Positions 1-9,809 of a stretch of DNA of 64,000 bases are shown one piece after another. Location: assembly GCF_008630915.1 (NCBI RefSeq), contig NZ_CP043909.1, positions 1,612,001 to 1,676,000 on the forward strand, read 5' to 3'. The translations under genes and the position numbers were made by a program. Below the pieces are notes generated by a model. The model had not been told where the DNA came from and searched no databases. It saw only the letters and a list, made by a program, of their open reading frames with translations. The stretch comes from Acinetobacter suaedae (GTDB taxonomy: Bacteria; Pseudomonadota; Gammaproteobacteria; Pseudomonadales; Moraxellaceae). Each line of letters begins with the position of its first letter. The first letter of the stretch is position 1.

Positions 1-2362
1 TACAAACTTAGATTACGCACGTGCCATCGTTTCAGATCAGCGCTTTGAATCTATGCAAATTTGGACAAGAATGTTGGATGATTTCAACTACACACCAAAT
101 GTAATTGAAGTAGTTCAAGCAGGGACGTTGAGTTCAATTCAAGATTATCCAGGTCGTACAGGTTACTGGGATATTGGTGTACCGCCATCTGGCCCAATGG
201 ATGACTATGCATTTCAGCTTGCCAATCGTATTGTTGGAAATGATGCTAAAGCCGCAGGTTTTGAGTTTACCTTAGTTGGACCAACATTAAAGTTCCATGC
301 AGATACAACCATTGCTCTTGCAGGTGCAAGCTGTGTAGCTTTATTGGACGATAAAAAAATTGATTTTTGGAAACCTGTTGAAGTTAAAGCAGGACAAATT
401 TTAAAAATCGGTCAAGTTGAATCAGGGTGTCGCACATATTTAGCCGTACGAAATGGTTTGGATGTCCCTTTATATTTAGGCAGTCGTTCTACTTTTGCGC
501 TTGGTAATTTTGGTGGTCATGCAGGTCGTACCTTACGTGTCGGTGACATGATAAAAATGGTTGAGCCAACATTTGCTAGCGCAGAGTTGCCACTTGCTCA
601 TGATGAACCTCAAGCATTGTCGGCTGACTTGATTCCTGAATACAGTAATGAATGGGAAATTGCGGTGTTATATGGCCCTCATGGCGCACCAGATTTCTTT
701 AAACCTGAATATGTAGAAGAATTTTTTGCTTCGGAATGGACAGTACACTTTAACTCGAATCGTTTAGGTGTGCGTTTGTCAGGACCAACACCAAGCTGGG
801 CAAGAGAAAATGGTGGTGAAGCAGGCCTACATCCATCTAATGTCCATGACTGTGAATATGCGATTGGCGCAATTAACTTCACAGGTGATTTCCCTGTTAT
901 TTTAGCGAAAGATGGCCCAAGTTTAGGTGGTTTCGTTTGTCCTGTGACCATCGCTAAAGCAGAACTTTGGAAAGTTGGGCAGCTCAAAGCTGATGATAAA
1001 ATCCGTTTTTATCCGATTAGCGTTGAACAAGCCAATGAATTAGAGCGTAAGCAAATTGAAAATATCCAAAACTTTGCGGAAGCAAGCAAAGTTGTAGAAA
1101 CGATTGAGCCAATTCAAGAGGTTGTTAGTACGATCTTGGCACAGCGTGAACCGACAGATTTATCTCCAAAAACAGTTTATCGTCAAGCAGGGGATAGTTA
1201 TATCCTATTAGAATACGGTGAAAATGTTTTAGATTTGGCTTTGCGTTTACGAGTGCACCAACTTATTCAAATGATCCGTAATGTAAAAATTGCGGGCGTA
1301 TTGGAGCTGTCACCGGGTGTTCGTTCACTACAGATTAAATACGATGGTTTAGTGATTCCACAATCACAGTTGATTGCTCACTTACTTCAACTTGAAGAAG
1401 AAATGGGAGATTTAAGTCAATTAAAAATCCCATCTCGTATCGTACATTTGCCAATGGCGTTTGAAGATAGTGCGACTTTGGGGGCAGTTGAACGCTATCA
1501 AGAAAGTGTTTGTTCTAAAGCACCGTGGTTACCAAACAACGTTGACTTTATCCAACGTATTAATGGTTTGGCACATCGCAATGAAGTCAAAGATATTATT
1601 TTTGATGCGAACTATTTAATTCTTGGCTTAGGTGATGTGTATTTGACGGCACCTTGTGCCGTGCCAATTGACCCACGCCATCGTTTACTGAGCTCAAAAT
1701 ATAATCCAGCTCGTACTTTTACTGCAGAAGGAACAGTTGGGATTGGCGGTATGTACATGTGTATCTATGGCATGGATTCACCAGGTGGCTATCAGTTGAT
1801 TGGGCGGACTTTACCAATTTGGAACAAGTTTAAGAAAAACAAACAATTTGGCGATAAACAATGGTTCTTACAATTCTTTGATCAAATTAAATATTTTGAG
1901 GTGACAGAAGAAGAACTGAATCAATGGCGTGCAGACTTTGAAAATGGTTGTGCTGAGATCAAGATTGAAGAAACAGAATTCGATTATGCGGATTATGTGA
2001 AATTCTTAGATGATGAAGCTGAAAGTATTGCCGAATTTAAAGCTAGGCAACAACAAGCATTCACGACTGAGGTGGATCGCTGGAAAGAGGAGTTTGCAGC
2101 TCAACCCGAAGAACAGATTCAAGAAAATAACCATGCTGATTACAGTCATTTAGCATCATTGAATGCATCGATGACAGGTAATATCTGGAAAATTTTTGTT
2201 GAGCATGGTCAAGAGGTTAAAAAAGGTGAAACTGTTGCTATTATTGAAGCAATGAAAATGGAACTTCCTGTTTATGCAGAAGAAGATGGCATTGTAAAAG
2301 CTATTATTTGTAGAGCAGGACAAACCGTACATAGTGGTGAACCACTGGTTTATATGGAATAA
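1..2362 (+). CDS. Urea/guanidine carboxylase-type biotin enzyme, 5' end outside the window
   Basis: The reading frame is open from base 2 with no start, and its first residues match the end of a biotin carboxylase domain, so the gene begins left of the window. Downstream lie a KipA/AHS2-like domain (to about residue 330 counted from the Met at 53), a KipI/AHS1-like domain (about 370-590), a linker, and a biotinyl domain ending the protein with the biotinylation motif EAMKME. This is the order of the C-terminal two thirds of urea and guanidine carboxylases, which carboxylate an amidino or ureido nitrogen using ATP and bicarbonate. It closely resembles residues from about 420 onward of the complete carboxylase at 23034-26639, so the window holds two paralogs. 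Substrate (urea, guanidine or another compound) cannot be decided here. A GntR regulator follows 11 bp downstream. Confidence 0.9.
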   Translation, partial: TNLDYARAIVSDQRFESMQIWTRMLDDFNYTPNVIEVVQAGTLSSIQDYPGRTGYWDIGVPPSGPMDDYAFQLANRIVGNDAKAAGFEFTLVGPTLKFHADTTIALAGASCVALLDDKKIDFWKPVEVKAGQILKIGQVESGCRTYLAVRNGLDVPLYLGSRSTFALGNFGGHAGRTLRVGDMIKMVEPTFASAELPLAHDEPQALSADLIPEYSNEWEIAVLYGPHGAPDFFKPEYVEEFFASEWTVHFNSNRLGVRLSGPTPSWARENGGEAGLHPSNVHDCEYAIGAINFTGDFPVILAKDGPSLGGFVCPVTIAKAELWKVGQLKADDKIRFYPISVEQANELERKQIENIQNFAEASKVVETIEPIQEVVSTILAQREPTDLSPKTVYRQAGDSYILLEYGENVLDLALRLRVHQLIQMIRNVKIAGVLELSPGVRSLQIKYDGLVIPQSQLIAHLLQLEEEMGDLSQLKIPSRIVHLPMAFEDSATLGAVERYQESVCSKAPWLPNNVDFIQRINGLAHRNEVKDIIFDANYLILGLGDVYLTAPCAVPIDPRHRLLSSKYNPARTFTAEGTVGIGGMYMCIYGMDSPGGYQLIGRTLPIWNKFKKNKQFGDKQWFLQFFDQIKYFEVTEEELNQWRADFENGCAEIKIEETEFDYADYVKFLDDEAESIAEFKARQQQAFTTEVDRWKEEFAAQPEEQIQENNHADYSHLASLNASMTGNIWKIFVEHGQEVKKGETVAIIEAMKMELPVYAEEDGIVKAIICRAGQTVHSGEPLVYME

Positions 2363-2373
2363 GGCAAGGTTGC

Positions 2374-3069
2374 ATGAAAGAAACCAAAATAAAAACAACA
2401 AAAAGCTCAGACAATTTGTCTGAGCTGGTTTACCAACGCATTAAGAATGATATCTTTGATTTCAAACTGATGCCGGGTGAACGTTTCACTGAATCTGAAG
2501 TTGCAAAAGCTTATGATGTAAGTCGCACCCCAATCCGACAAGCATTGTATCGTTTGCAACAAGAGGGTTATGTTGATGTGAGTTTTCGTAGCGGTTGGCA
2601 AATCCGACCGCTCAATTTTCGATATTATGAAGAACTTTATGATGTCCGGATCGTATTAGAAAAAGATTCGATTCGCAAACTTTGTCAGATGGATCATCAA
2701 AACTCGGTTGAATTATCCGTTCTAAAAGATTTATGGTTGATTGAACCACATCAATACCTAAAAGACATTAAACAACTGTCACAACAAGATGAAGATTTCC
2801 ATTGTGCTTTGGTTCGTGCTTCTGGAAATAATGAAATGGCGAGAATTCATCGTGATTTGAGTGAGCGAATCCGTATTATCCGTCGTTTAGATTTCTCTAA
2901 AGATTATCGGGTCGAGGCAACTTATCAGGAGCATCAGAAAATACTGGGTTATATTTTTAATCGTAAAGTAGATGAAGCCATTCAGGCGATTGAAGCACAT
3001 ATTATGCAAAGTCGTGATGAAGTGAAAAAAATTACTTTACAGATGTTGGATTCGAGTCAGTTTTATTAG
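2374..3069 (+). CDS. GntR family transcriptional regulator (FadR/FCD type)
   Basis: A 231-aa regulator with an N-terminal winged helix (about residues 15-85, including the RTPIRQALYRLQQEGYV recognition region) and an all-helical FCD-type ligand-binding domain (about 90-220) with the expected Asp and His in DEDFHCAL. FCD regulators bind small carboxylates or amides, often with a metal, and usually repress neighbouring catabolic genes. The gene starts 11 bp after the carboxylase stop, with AAGGCAAGG as a plausible ribosome binding site, so it is probably cotranscribed with that gene and likely controls it. The effector is unknown. Confidence 0.9.
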   Translation: MKETKIKTTKSSDNLSELVYQRIKNDIFDFKLMPGERFTESEVAKAYDVSRTPIRQALYRLQQEGYVDVSFRSGWQIRPLNFRYYEELYDVRIVLEKDSIRKLCQMDHQNSVELSVLKDLWLIEPHQYLKDIKQLSQQDEDFHCALVRASGNNEMARIHRDLSERIRIIRRLDFSKDYRVEATYQEHQKILGYIFNRKVDEAIQAIEAHIMQSRDEVKKITLQMLDSSQFY

Positions 3070-3101
3070 AATGAAGCTATGGTGGAACCTTTGGGATTTT
3101 C

Positions 3102-3410
3102 ATGGATAACTGGAAATATGCTTTGATAGCTTCGATTGTGACTATACTTGGAATGAGCATCGCTTCAATGCTCACAGCATTCAGGTTGTGGAAAGTTACA
3201 CTTACTATTTTTTGTATTTCAAGTATCGGCTTTTGTGTAATCGGAGTATTAGGTAGACGGTCGGAAAATAATGGCTTTGATGGGGCATGGGGAGTGCATG
3301 GCGTATGGAGAGAGTTTTTAAATTTAGAAACTGTTTTAGTTAGTTTAGGAGTCGGCACTTTTATAACATTATTGTTCTTCTTAGCTATAGTTTCCTCGAA
3401 AAATAAATAA
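3102..3410 (+). CDS. Small hypothetical membrane protein
   Basis: A 102-aa ORF with three strongly hydrophobic stretches (about residues 7-27, 32-52 and 78-98) separated by short polar loops, as in a three-pass inner membrane protein. I do not recognise a family. The ribosome binding site is weak, and an overlapping ORF exists on the opposite strand, but the clean alternation of membrane segments favours this strand. It lies 32 bp after the GntR gene. Confidence 0.5.
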   Translation: MDNWKYALIASIVTILGMSIASMLTAFRLWKVTLTIFCISSIGFCVIGVLGRRSENNGFDGAWGVHGVWREFLNLETVLVSLGVGTFITLLFFLAIVSSKNK

Positions 3411-3575
3411 GAGTTTAATTTCATATTACACCTTGAACTTGGTTGTTATTTACAGGCGATTGAATGTGGCTAAATTAAAACTCTTTTTGTTATGCCTAAT
3501 CCTGCATAAAACTAATATCTTTTATTCATTTTCTATTTAATAATAAATATCAAATCCACAATCATCAGATGAAAC

Positions 3576-4451
3576 ATGATGAATGATCAAATACTTAGCT
3601 CACTTTTTCTAAAACTTGTTGCTAAAGAAGGCTTCTTTGCTACGGCGATAGATGGCATCACTTTGATGCGCGTAGATCACAACACACCACCACTAGCCGT
3701 ATTGCAAGAACCGACTCTAGTTTTTGTTTTGCAAGGCAGTAAACGTGGCTATATCGGAACTGAAACCTATGCATTTCAGCAAGGTGAATGCCTAATCGTT
3801 TCAGTATCTATGCCATTTGATTGTGATACGGTTGCAAGCCCTGAATTGCCTATGATTGCGGTTAGCATGAAACTAGAGGCGGATATGGTAAATGAATTGC
3901 TTGCTAAAACCTATTTTGAGAATGATCAATTTAAACCACTTACAACAGGTATGAGTGTAATCCAATTTGATCAAACGATTTCAAATGTATTAATCCGATT
4001 ATTAAAAGCGCTGACATCAGAACAAGACTGCTTGATTTTAGGTGATCAAATCAAAAGAGAACTTCTATATCGAGTCATTCAGCATTCAGGGGCAGATGCT
4101 CTAAAAGGTCTAGTTGCTAAAGGTAATTTAAGACCAATTTATAAAATTTGTGAATATATTCAACATCATTTTACAGAAAAAATAACCGTGGAAATGCTTG
4201 CTGAGCAAGCCAATATGAGTACTTCTGCATTTCATAAAGCATTTAAACAAGTCACATTACATGCTCCTTTGCAATATTTAAAAATCGTACGGTTGCATAA
4301 GGCTAAACAAATATTGCAAAACGAAAACCAAAGTGTTGCTCAGGCAGCTTATGCTGTTGGTTACCAAGGCTCATCGCAATTTAGTCGTGAGTTTAAAAAA
4401 CAGTTTGGTTTTTCCCCTAATCAAGTCAATTCAGATGTTGATAAGGAATGA
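3576..4451 (+). CDS. AraC family transcriptional regulator
   Basis: A 291-aa protein with an AraC N-terminal cupin-like domain (about residues 20-160, including VLQGSKRGYIG) and a C-terminal double helix-turn-helix (about 185-285). The first HTH lies around LAEQANMSTSAFHKAFK and the second around VAQAAYAVGYQGSSQFSREF, followed by the family signature FGFSPNQV. It resembles the YqhC-like group, many of which respond to aldehydes. It lies about 165 bp upstream of hchA, a methylglyoxal and aldehyde defence gene, on the same strand, so control of hchA is a reasonable inference. Confidence 0.9.
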   Translation: MMNDQILSSLFLKLVAKEGFFATAIDGITLMRVDHNTPPLAVLQEPTLVFVLQGSKRGYIGTETYAFQQGECLIVSVSMPFDCDTVASPELPMIAVSMKLEADMVNELLAKTYFENDQFKPLTTGMSVIQFDQTISNVLIRLLKALTSEQDCLILGDQIKRELLYRVIQHSGADALKGLVAKGNLRPIYKICEYIQHHFTEKITVEMLAEQANMSTSAFHKAFKQVTLHAPLQYLKIVRLHKAKQILQNENQSVAQAAYAVGYQGSSQFSREFKKQFGFSPNQVNSDVDKE

Positions 4452-4615
4452 TGAAATGAAGATTAAAATTTGCGTAAAGTAGGCTTTATCTTCATAACAT
4501 TATCTTTTATTTTGCCTAATAATATTCATTTTATGCCCATTCGTACATGAAACTTGAGAATGATCAAACAGAAAAGCAATATGTAAATCAAATAAATCCC
4601 AAGAGGAAGTTTAAG

Positions 4616-5488
4616 ATGACAACAAATACTGAAGATCGCAATCCTACACCAGATCTAGCAGAAGACAATGCATTTTTCCCATCACCTTATTCATTAAGTC
4701 AGTACACAGCACCTAAAACGGACTATGATGGAACCACGTATCCAAATCCGTATAAAGGCGATAAAAAGATTCTTATGATTGCAACGGATGAGCGCTATAT
4801 CCTAATGCAAAATGCAAAGTTCTTTTCTACAGGGAATCATCCAGTAGAAATGTTATTGCCTATGTTCCATTTGGATAATGCTGGCTTTGCATTTGATGTT
4901 GCAACATTGTCAGGCAATCCAGTGAAACTTGAAATGTGGGCGATGCCAAAAGAAGAGCAAGTTGTTTTGGATACCTATAACAAGTATGAGAAACAACTTA
5001 AATCTCCATTAAAATTGGCTGATATTTTAGACAAGGCTTTAAGTATTGATTCGCCTTATGCGGGCATCTTTATTCCGGGCGGACATGGAGTTTTGGCTAA
5101 AATTCCTGAAAGTAAAGAAGTAAAAGCTCTATTGAAATGGGCAGTAGATAATGACAAATATGTAATTACTTTGTGTCATGGGCCTGCTTCATTATTGGCA
5201 GCAGCAGTAGATGAAACTCCAAATGATTATATTTTTAAAGGCTATCAAGTTTGTGTATTCCCTGATTCTTTAGATAAAGGTGCCAATATTGATATTGGAT
5301 ACATGCCGGGGCAGTTGCCGTGGTTGGTTGGTGAAAATCTGGAAAAGCTTGGTGTAGAAATTTTAAATAAAGGGATCACAGGACAAGTGCATAAGGATAG
5401 AAAACTTCTAACAGGTGATAGTCCATTGGCCTCTAATAATTTAGGAAAACTAGCAGCTGAAACTTTATTGGCAGATTCAAGCCTTTAA
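4616..5488 (+). CDS. hchA: Hsp31 glyoxalase III / protein deglycase
   Basis: Matches E. coli HchA along its length (290 aa here, 283 in E. coli), including the opening [20 protein letters not shown], the GNHPVE segment that carries the conserved Glu (E78), and the nucleophile elbow LCHGPAS with Cys187 and His188. HchA is a cytosolic dimer of the DJ-1/PfpI superfamily that converts methylglyoxal to lactate without glutathione and also acts as a chaperone. The ATG at 4616 is chosen because AAGAGGAAG lies just before it and the family similarity begins there. An in-frame ATG at 4547 would add 23 residues without family support. Confidence 0.95.
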   Translation: MTTNTEDRNPTPDLAEDNAFFPSPYSLSQYTAPKTDYDGTTYPNPYKGDKKILMIATDERYILMQNAKFFSTGNHPVEMLLPMFHLDNAGFAFDVATLSGNPVKLEMWAMPKEEQVVLDTYNKYEKQLKSPLKLADILDKALSIDSPYAGIFIPGGHGVLAKIPESKEVKALLKWAVDNDKYVITLCHGPASLLAAAVDETPNDYIFKGYQVCVFPDSLDKGANIDIGYMPGQLPWLVGENLEKLGVEILNKGITGQVHKDRKLLTGDSPLASNNLGKLAAETLLADSSL

Positions 5489-5509
5489 GCATTATTTATT
5501 TTAATAATG

Positions 5510-5550
5510 AAAGACCTTCAAATCGCAACTATAGTGATTTGAAGGTCTTT
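5510..5550. terminator. Bidirectional intrinsic terminator between hchA and the BASS transporter
   Basis: Perfect 15-bp inverted repeat (arms 5510-5524 and 5536-5550) with an 11-nt loop. Each arm ends in an A or T run, so it can stop transcription from both convergent genes. Confidence 0.85.
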
Positions 5551-5554
5551 GCTT

Positions 5555-6430
5555 TTAAGCTTGGCTTATTGTTTCTTCCGGTCCGAATTTAGTTACCCAA
5601 ATTCCAAAGATTGTCGCGAAAATATACATAAAAATGGAATATACAGCGGCTGGCATTGCAATTGTGGTACTAGCCATAACTGTTAGTGCAATGGTCATCG
5701 CGAGTGTACTGTTATGAATTCCAATCTCAAATGCACATGCACGTGCTTGATATGAGCTGATACCCAATGTACGTGGAACGAAATAGCCAACCATCAAACT
5801 AATTGCACAGAAAAGAGCAGTTGCTAAACCAATTTGTCCAATGTAATTCATCAGATTTTCACGTTCAGTAATAATTGCACCTAAAATGATAATTACGAGA
5901 AAAATTACTGCAAATATGCGTACAGGACGGTTGAGCTTTTCAGCGAGATGAGGTGCATAATGGCGAATTAACATCCCGATACCAACTGGCACTAGAATAA
6001 TTAAAAACACTTGCATGACTTTGGAAAACTGTAGACCTACTTGTTGTCCTTCATTCATAAAATAGAGAATGGAAAAGTTAACAATAAAGGGAAGAAAGAC
6101 TGCTGCTAGTACTGCATTAATCGCAGTTAAACTAATATTGAGTGCAATATCACCTTTGTACAAATAACTAAATAAGTTTGCAGTTGTTCCTCCAGGGGAG
6201 GCTGCGAGTAGCATTAAACCAACAGCTAACAATGGTGGTAAGGCTAAGATTTTACAAATTAAAAAGGCAATCCCAACTAATAGTACTAACTGACAAAACA
6301 AAGCAATAAAAACAACTTTAGGATGCTTACTTACCCTAGCGAAATCTTTTAATGTTAATTCTAAACCTAATCCCGCCATAACAATTGCTAAAGCAATTGG
6401 TAAAAAAAGTGTAATCAATCCTGAATCCAT
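5555..6430 (-). CDS. Bile acid:sodium symporter (BASS) family transporter
   Basis: A 291-aa integral membrane protein with about nine or ten hydrophobic segments and the BASS signature region SPGGTTANLFSYLYKGD, followed by the conserved EIGIHNSTLAMTIA segment that forms the crossed-helix core. BASS proteins carry organic anions (bile acids, pantothenate, 2-keto acids) with sodium; the substrate here is unknown. The ATG at 6430 is chosen because AAGGAAG sits 6 nt before it. The ATG at 6436 abuts that sequence and the one at 6463 lacks a site. A stable structured segment precedes it (6471-6549). Confidence 0.88.
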   Translation of the reverse strand: MDSGLITLFLPIALAIVMAGLGLELTLKDFARVSKHPKVVFIALFCQLVLLVGIAFLICKILALPPLLAVGLMLLAASPGGTTANLFSYLYKGDIALNISLTAINAVLAAVFLPFIVNFSILYFMNEGQQVGLQFSKVMQVFLIILVPVGIGMLIRHYAPHLAEKLNRPVRIFAVIFLVIIILGAIITERENLMNYIGQIGLATALFCAISLMVGYFVPRTLGISSYQARACAFEIGIHNSTLAMTIALTVMASTTIAMPAAVYSIFMYIFATIFGIWVTKFGPEETISQA

Positions 6431-6470
6431 ATTCATCTTCCTTTTAATAAATATTATGTGCATAAATAAA

Positions 6471-6549
6471 TGCTGTTTCGTCGTGCTAATTAAAAACCGA
6501 ATCCTTCGATTTGTTGGCTCTTGGGAAAGCTAGTACGACGCAAACAACA
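6471..6549 (-). other. Structured leader (three-way-junction-like) upstream of the BASS gene
   Basis: The 18-19 base ends are nearly perfectly complementary (17 pairs, one bulge, an A-C mismatch and a G-U). They enclose two smaller hairpins, one with arms GCTT/GAGC and one with arms CGAA/TTCG. Read on the minus strand this forms a closing stem with two inner hairpins, ending about 40 nt before the BASS start codon. I do not recognise a described riboswitch. It could be a cis-regulatory RNA, an attenuator or an intergenic repeat. Confidence 0.5.
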
Positions 6550-6966
6550 TATTTAAAAAACCAATAATATATGCAATGTGAATTTAGTTATTTTTCCTAA
6601 ATAATTTCACTTATTAATATCATGCATTTTCTTTTGACGATAACTTAATTTAAGAGAAATTCATAAAAATTTAATGCAATTCTTCTAAAGTTAACATTCA
6701 TTTATGTTGCTTAGTTACATTTTTACAACCATTAAGAATGATGACAGTTCTGTCTGAATCGTGAAGGGAAAAAGTCTGTCGTGTGTGCCTGTAAACTTTG
6801 AAATTTATTTGAAATTTTACTATTAATATTGTTATTAATTAAATAGATAGGTGTGTTCTTGTTGAAGATGTAAATAGTGAATTAATATGCTTAATAATTA
6901 TTATTTTCATTTAACTGCATGTGTGGTTATTGACATAAATGTACAAGTGTACCGAAATTATGGTCA

Positions 6967-7001
6967 ATGACACTAAATTAGATCGGGAATGATAATTCCC
7001 G
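6967..7001 (+). promoter_or_regulatory. Candidate promoter with palindromic operator for the GH3/efflux operon
   Basis: A perfect inverted repeat, CGGGAAT (6984-6990) and ATTCCCG (6995-7001), is separated by GATA. Its centre contains a -10-like GATAAT (6991-6996), with a -35-like ATGACA at 6967-6972 and 18 bp between. A repressor bound here would cover the promoter. A second short palindrome, GTACA-AG-TGTAC, lies at 6941-6952. The remaining DNA from 6550 to 6940 is AT-rich with no gene that I can support. Confidence 0.5.
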
Positions 7002-7105
7002 CCAATTTGATATTTGTAACCATTTATTTAGATTAAATAAGTGAAAGTTATAGAAATCTTTAAATCGAAATAAAGGAATTTATATTACAACATGTGGGAT
7101 GAAAT

Positions 7106-8173
7106 ATGGATGTCGTAGCTCGGGGAGAAGTAGAAACAGATACCAAAGTGCAAAAAAAGCAAAGAGTCACTTGGATTGTTTTTTCAATGCTTGCATTATT
7201 TTTGTTGATTGGGGTGATGTACTATTTTTTTATATTTCGATTTTACCAATCTACTGATAATGCCTATGTTCAAGCAGATCTCACTTGGGTAATGCCCAAA
7301 GTTACAGGTGAAGTTGTTGATTTAGTCATTAACGACAACCAGTTAGTCAAAAAAGGTGACACTTTAGTTGTGTTAGATCAACGTGATTATCAAGCGAGAT
7401 ATAATCAAGCTGAATCCTTGGTCACATTAAAAGAAGCCGCGCTTGTCGTTCAAGAGCAAAATGAAAAATCAGCACAATCATCAATTCAAGAAGCAAATAG
7501 TAGTGTCCTTGCTGCTCAGGCAGATCTATCACGGTTAAAAAAAGATTTTCTACGTTATCAAGATTTATTAAAAGATGGCGTTATTACGCGACAAAATTTT
7601 GAAAATATCCAATCTCAATATTTATCGGCACAGGCTCAACTTAATCGTGCGCTAGCTGGTGTAAATGCAGCAGAAGCGCAATTCGGTAGTTTAAAAGCGA
7701 GTCGTGCGCAATTACTGGCAGATATCCAAAATGCAAAAGCAAGTTTAGACTTATATCAAATAGATCTAGCATCAGCAAAGATTATAAGTCCTGTAACAGG
7801 AAAAGTAGGAAGTTTGGCAATACAGAAAGGCTCTCGTGTAAGTCCTCAAACTCGCTTAATGGCAATTATTCCTGAGGGTAGCTTATACGTACAAGCCAAC
7901 TTTAAAGAAACACAAATTCAGAAAATGCATATCGGGCAAACGGTTTCTTTAAAGTTAGATGCATATCCAAACTTATCTTATACAGGAAAAATTGAAAGTT
8001 TTTCTCCTGCATCGGGAGCAACTTTTTCACTTATGCCGCCAGATAACGCAACAGGAAATTTTAATAAAGTTGTTCAACGAATTCCTGTACGAATTGCGAT
8101 TGATCCAAGTCCACACACTGAGCTAATCAAGCCTGGTATGTCTGTCAAAGCGACCGTTAATTTAAAAACTTAA
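7106..8173 (+). CDS. HlyD/EmrA-type periplasmic adaptor subunit
   Basis: A 355-aa membrane fusion protein. It has a short cytosolic N-terminus, one membrane helix (about residues 25-45), the EmrA-type segment STDNAYVQADLTWVMPKV, a lipoyl-like half, a long Ala/Gln/Ser-rich coiled-coil hairpin (about 95-215), the second lipoyl half, and a C-terminal beta-barrel (SGATFSLMPPDNATGNFNKV, typical of EmrA). It links the inner membrane transporter to an outer membrane channel. It is the first gene of the operon, 23 bp before the MFS gene, and a TolC-like channel lies further along. Confidence 0.92.
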   Translation: MDVVARGEVETDTKVQKKQRVTWIVFSMLALFLLIGVMYYFFIFRFYQSTDNAYVQADLTWVMPKVTGEVVDLVINDNQLVKKGDTLVVLDQRDYQARYNQAESLVTLKEAALVVQEQNEKSAQSSIQEANSSVLAAQADLSRLKKDFLRYQDLLKDGVITRQNFENIQSQYLSAQAQLNRALAGVNAAEAQFGSLKASRAQLLADIQNAKASLDLYQIDLASAKIISPVTGKVGSLAIQKGSRVSPQTRLMAIIPEGSLYVQANFKETQIQKMHIGQTVSLKLDAYPNLSYTGKIESFSPASGATFSLMPPDNATGNFNKVVQRIPVRIAIDPSPHTELIKPGMSVKATVNLKT

Positions 8174-8196
8174 ATTACGATTTTAGGGACTTAAAT

Positions 8197-9744
8197 ATGG
8201 ATAAGCATTTGGATGAAGGCTGGAAGTTCCCGACTAAAGTCGCTTGGATGATTTTTATTGCCATGATTTTTGGCAATTTTATGGCGATTTTAGATATCCA
8301 AATTGTTGCTAGTTCTTTAAATGAAGTCCAAGCTGGGATGAGTGCAAGTCGTTATGAGGTCACTTGGGTTCAGACGGTGTATTTGATCGCTGAGATTATT
8401 GCAATTCCGATGTCCAGTATTATCGCCCGAGTTTTATCGACGAGGATTTACTACACTATTTGTGCAGTTGGATTTACGGTCAGTTCTTTGCTTTGTGCGA
8501 TGGCATGGAATTTAGAAAGTTTACTTGTATTTCGAGCAATACAAGGATTCATGGGGGGAGGAATGATCCCAACCTCAATGACAGCGTTGTATTTACTTTT
8601 TCCTGAAGCTAGACGTGCATTACCTTTGGTTTTGTTTGGAATGATCAGCACCTTAGGACCTGCGATTGGACCAACTGTTGGTGGTTGGTTAACAAATAGT
8701 TTTTCATGGCACTGGATGTTTCTGATCAATATCATTCCTGGAATCATCATTGCAACCATTATTTTTTCTGGACCAGACATTGATCGCGCAGATCATAGCT
8801 TACTGAAAAAAATGGATTGGATCAGTCTAGTTGCCATGGCAATGTTTTTGGGCGGTTTGGAATATTTCCTCGATGAGGGGGCAAGACACGAATGGTTAGT
8901 AGATACAGGTGTACGTACTGCATTTTTGATTTGTATTGCAGGGGGATTGATATTTTTCTATCGAAGTTTCACACAACCTAAGCCATTGTTGGACTTGAGT
9001 GTTTTTAAAAATAAGAATTTTACCCTAAGTGCCATTATCACTTTTGTGATCGGTATGGCGTTATACGGTTTGGGATACATGATCCCCGTTTTTCTTGGTC
9101 AAGTACGAGAAATGAATAGCAGCCAAATCGGACATATCATGATGGTCACAGGTGTGGTGATGTTCTGTTTTGCCCCGTTCTTGGCATGGTTGATCCCGAA
9201 TTTCGATACTAGAAAAACCGTGTTTGTTGGGATGATTATGGCTGGATTTGGTGTATGGCTAAATTCACATTTAAGTATTCACAGTGATTATGACTTTATG
9301 TTTTGGCCACAAATCTATCGTGGCATCGGTCTCATGATCTGTTTGATTGTGGTTTCGCACCTTGCCATGAGTACATTGCCATTGAATAAAGTAGCTGATG
9401 CCAGTGGAATTTATAATTTAATGCGAAATATTGGTGGAGCTGTTGGGCTTGCATTAATTAATTCATCACTAGATTGGTTAACTGCATTACATGTCACTGA
9501 GTTAAATCAATATATGACGCCTCAAAACTGGATTTTTGTGGAGCGTTTAGAACAACTGACAGCTCAATATCAAGAAGTTGGGTCAAATGCTCAACAAATT
9601 GCACTAAGTATTATTTATCGTGACATTCATTATCAAGCATTGACATCAAGTTTTAATGATTTATTGCGTATGCTTGCGATCATTATGTTTATTGCTGCCT
9701 TTCTTACATTTTTAATGGATAGGGGGAAGAAAATGAAAGTTTAA
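8197..9744 (+). CDS. DHA2 (EmrB-like) MFS efflux transporter
   Basis: A 515-aa major facilitator with about 14 hydrophobic segments. It has the DHA2 features near the start (MAILDIQIVASSLNEV, then SRYEVTWVQTVYLIAEIIAIP) and the motif C-like GPAIGPTVGGWLTNSFSWHW. With the EmrA-like adaptor upstream and the TolC-like protein downstream it should form a tripartite proton-driven pump through both membranes. Since the same operon encodes an amide synthetase and two GNAT-like proteins, the cargo may be a compound made by them rather than a foreign drug. Confidence 0.93.
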   Translation: MDKHLDEGWKFPTKVAWMIFIAMIFGNFMAILDIQIVASSLNEVQAGMSASRYEVTWVQTVYLIAEIIAIPMSSIIARVLSTRIYYTICAVGFTVSSLLCAMAWNLESLLVFRAIQGFMGGGMIPTSMTALYLLFPEARRALPLVLFGMISTLGPAIGPTVGGWLTNSFSWHWMFLINIIPGIIIATIIFSGPDIDRADHSLLKKMDWISLVAMAMFLGGLEYFLDEGARHEWLVDTGVRTAFLICIAGGLIFFYRSFTQPKPLLDLSVFKNKNFTLSAIITFVIGMALYGLGYMIPVFLGQVREMNSSQIGHIMMVTGVVMFCFAPFLAWLIPNFDTRKTVFVGMIMAGFGVWLNSHLSIHSDYDFMFWPQIYRGIGLMICLIVVSHLAMSTLPLNKVADASGIYNLMRNIGGAVGLALINSSLDWLTALHVTELNQYMTPQNWIFVERLEQLTAQYQEVGSNAQQIALSIIYRDIHYQALTSSFNDLLRMLAIIMFIAAFLTFLMDRGKKMKV

Positions 9745-9809
9745 AAAGTTAGATTTGAGGGTGATTTTTCCTATAAAAGGTAAAATATATTTCACATAAA
9801 AATAATATT

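Noticed and set aside
3077..3424. 115-aa ORF on the minus strand opposite the small membrane protein
   Set aside because: Its composition is that of a shadow of the opposite reading frame, and no ribosome binding site was seen.
4547..4615. N-terminal extension of HchA from an upstream ATG
   Set aside because: The ribosome binding site and family similarity both point to the ATG at 4616.
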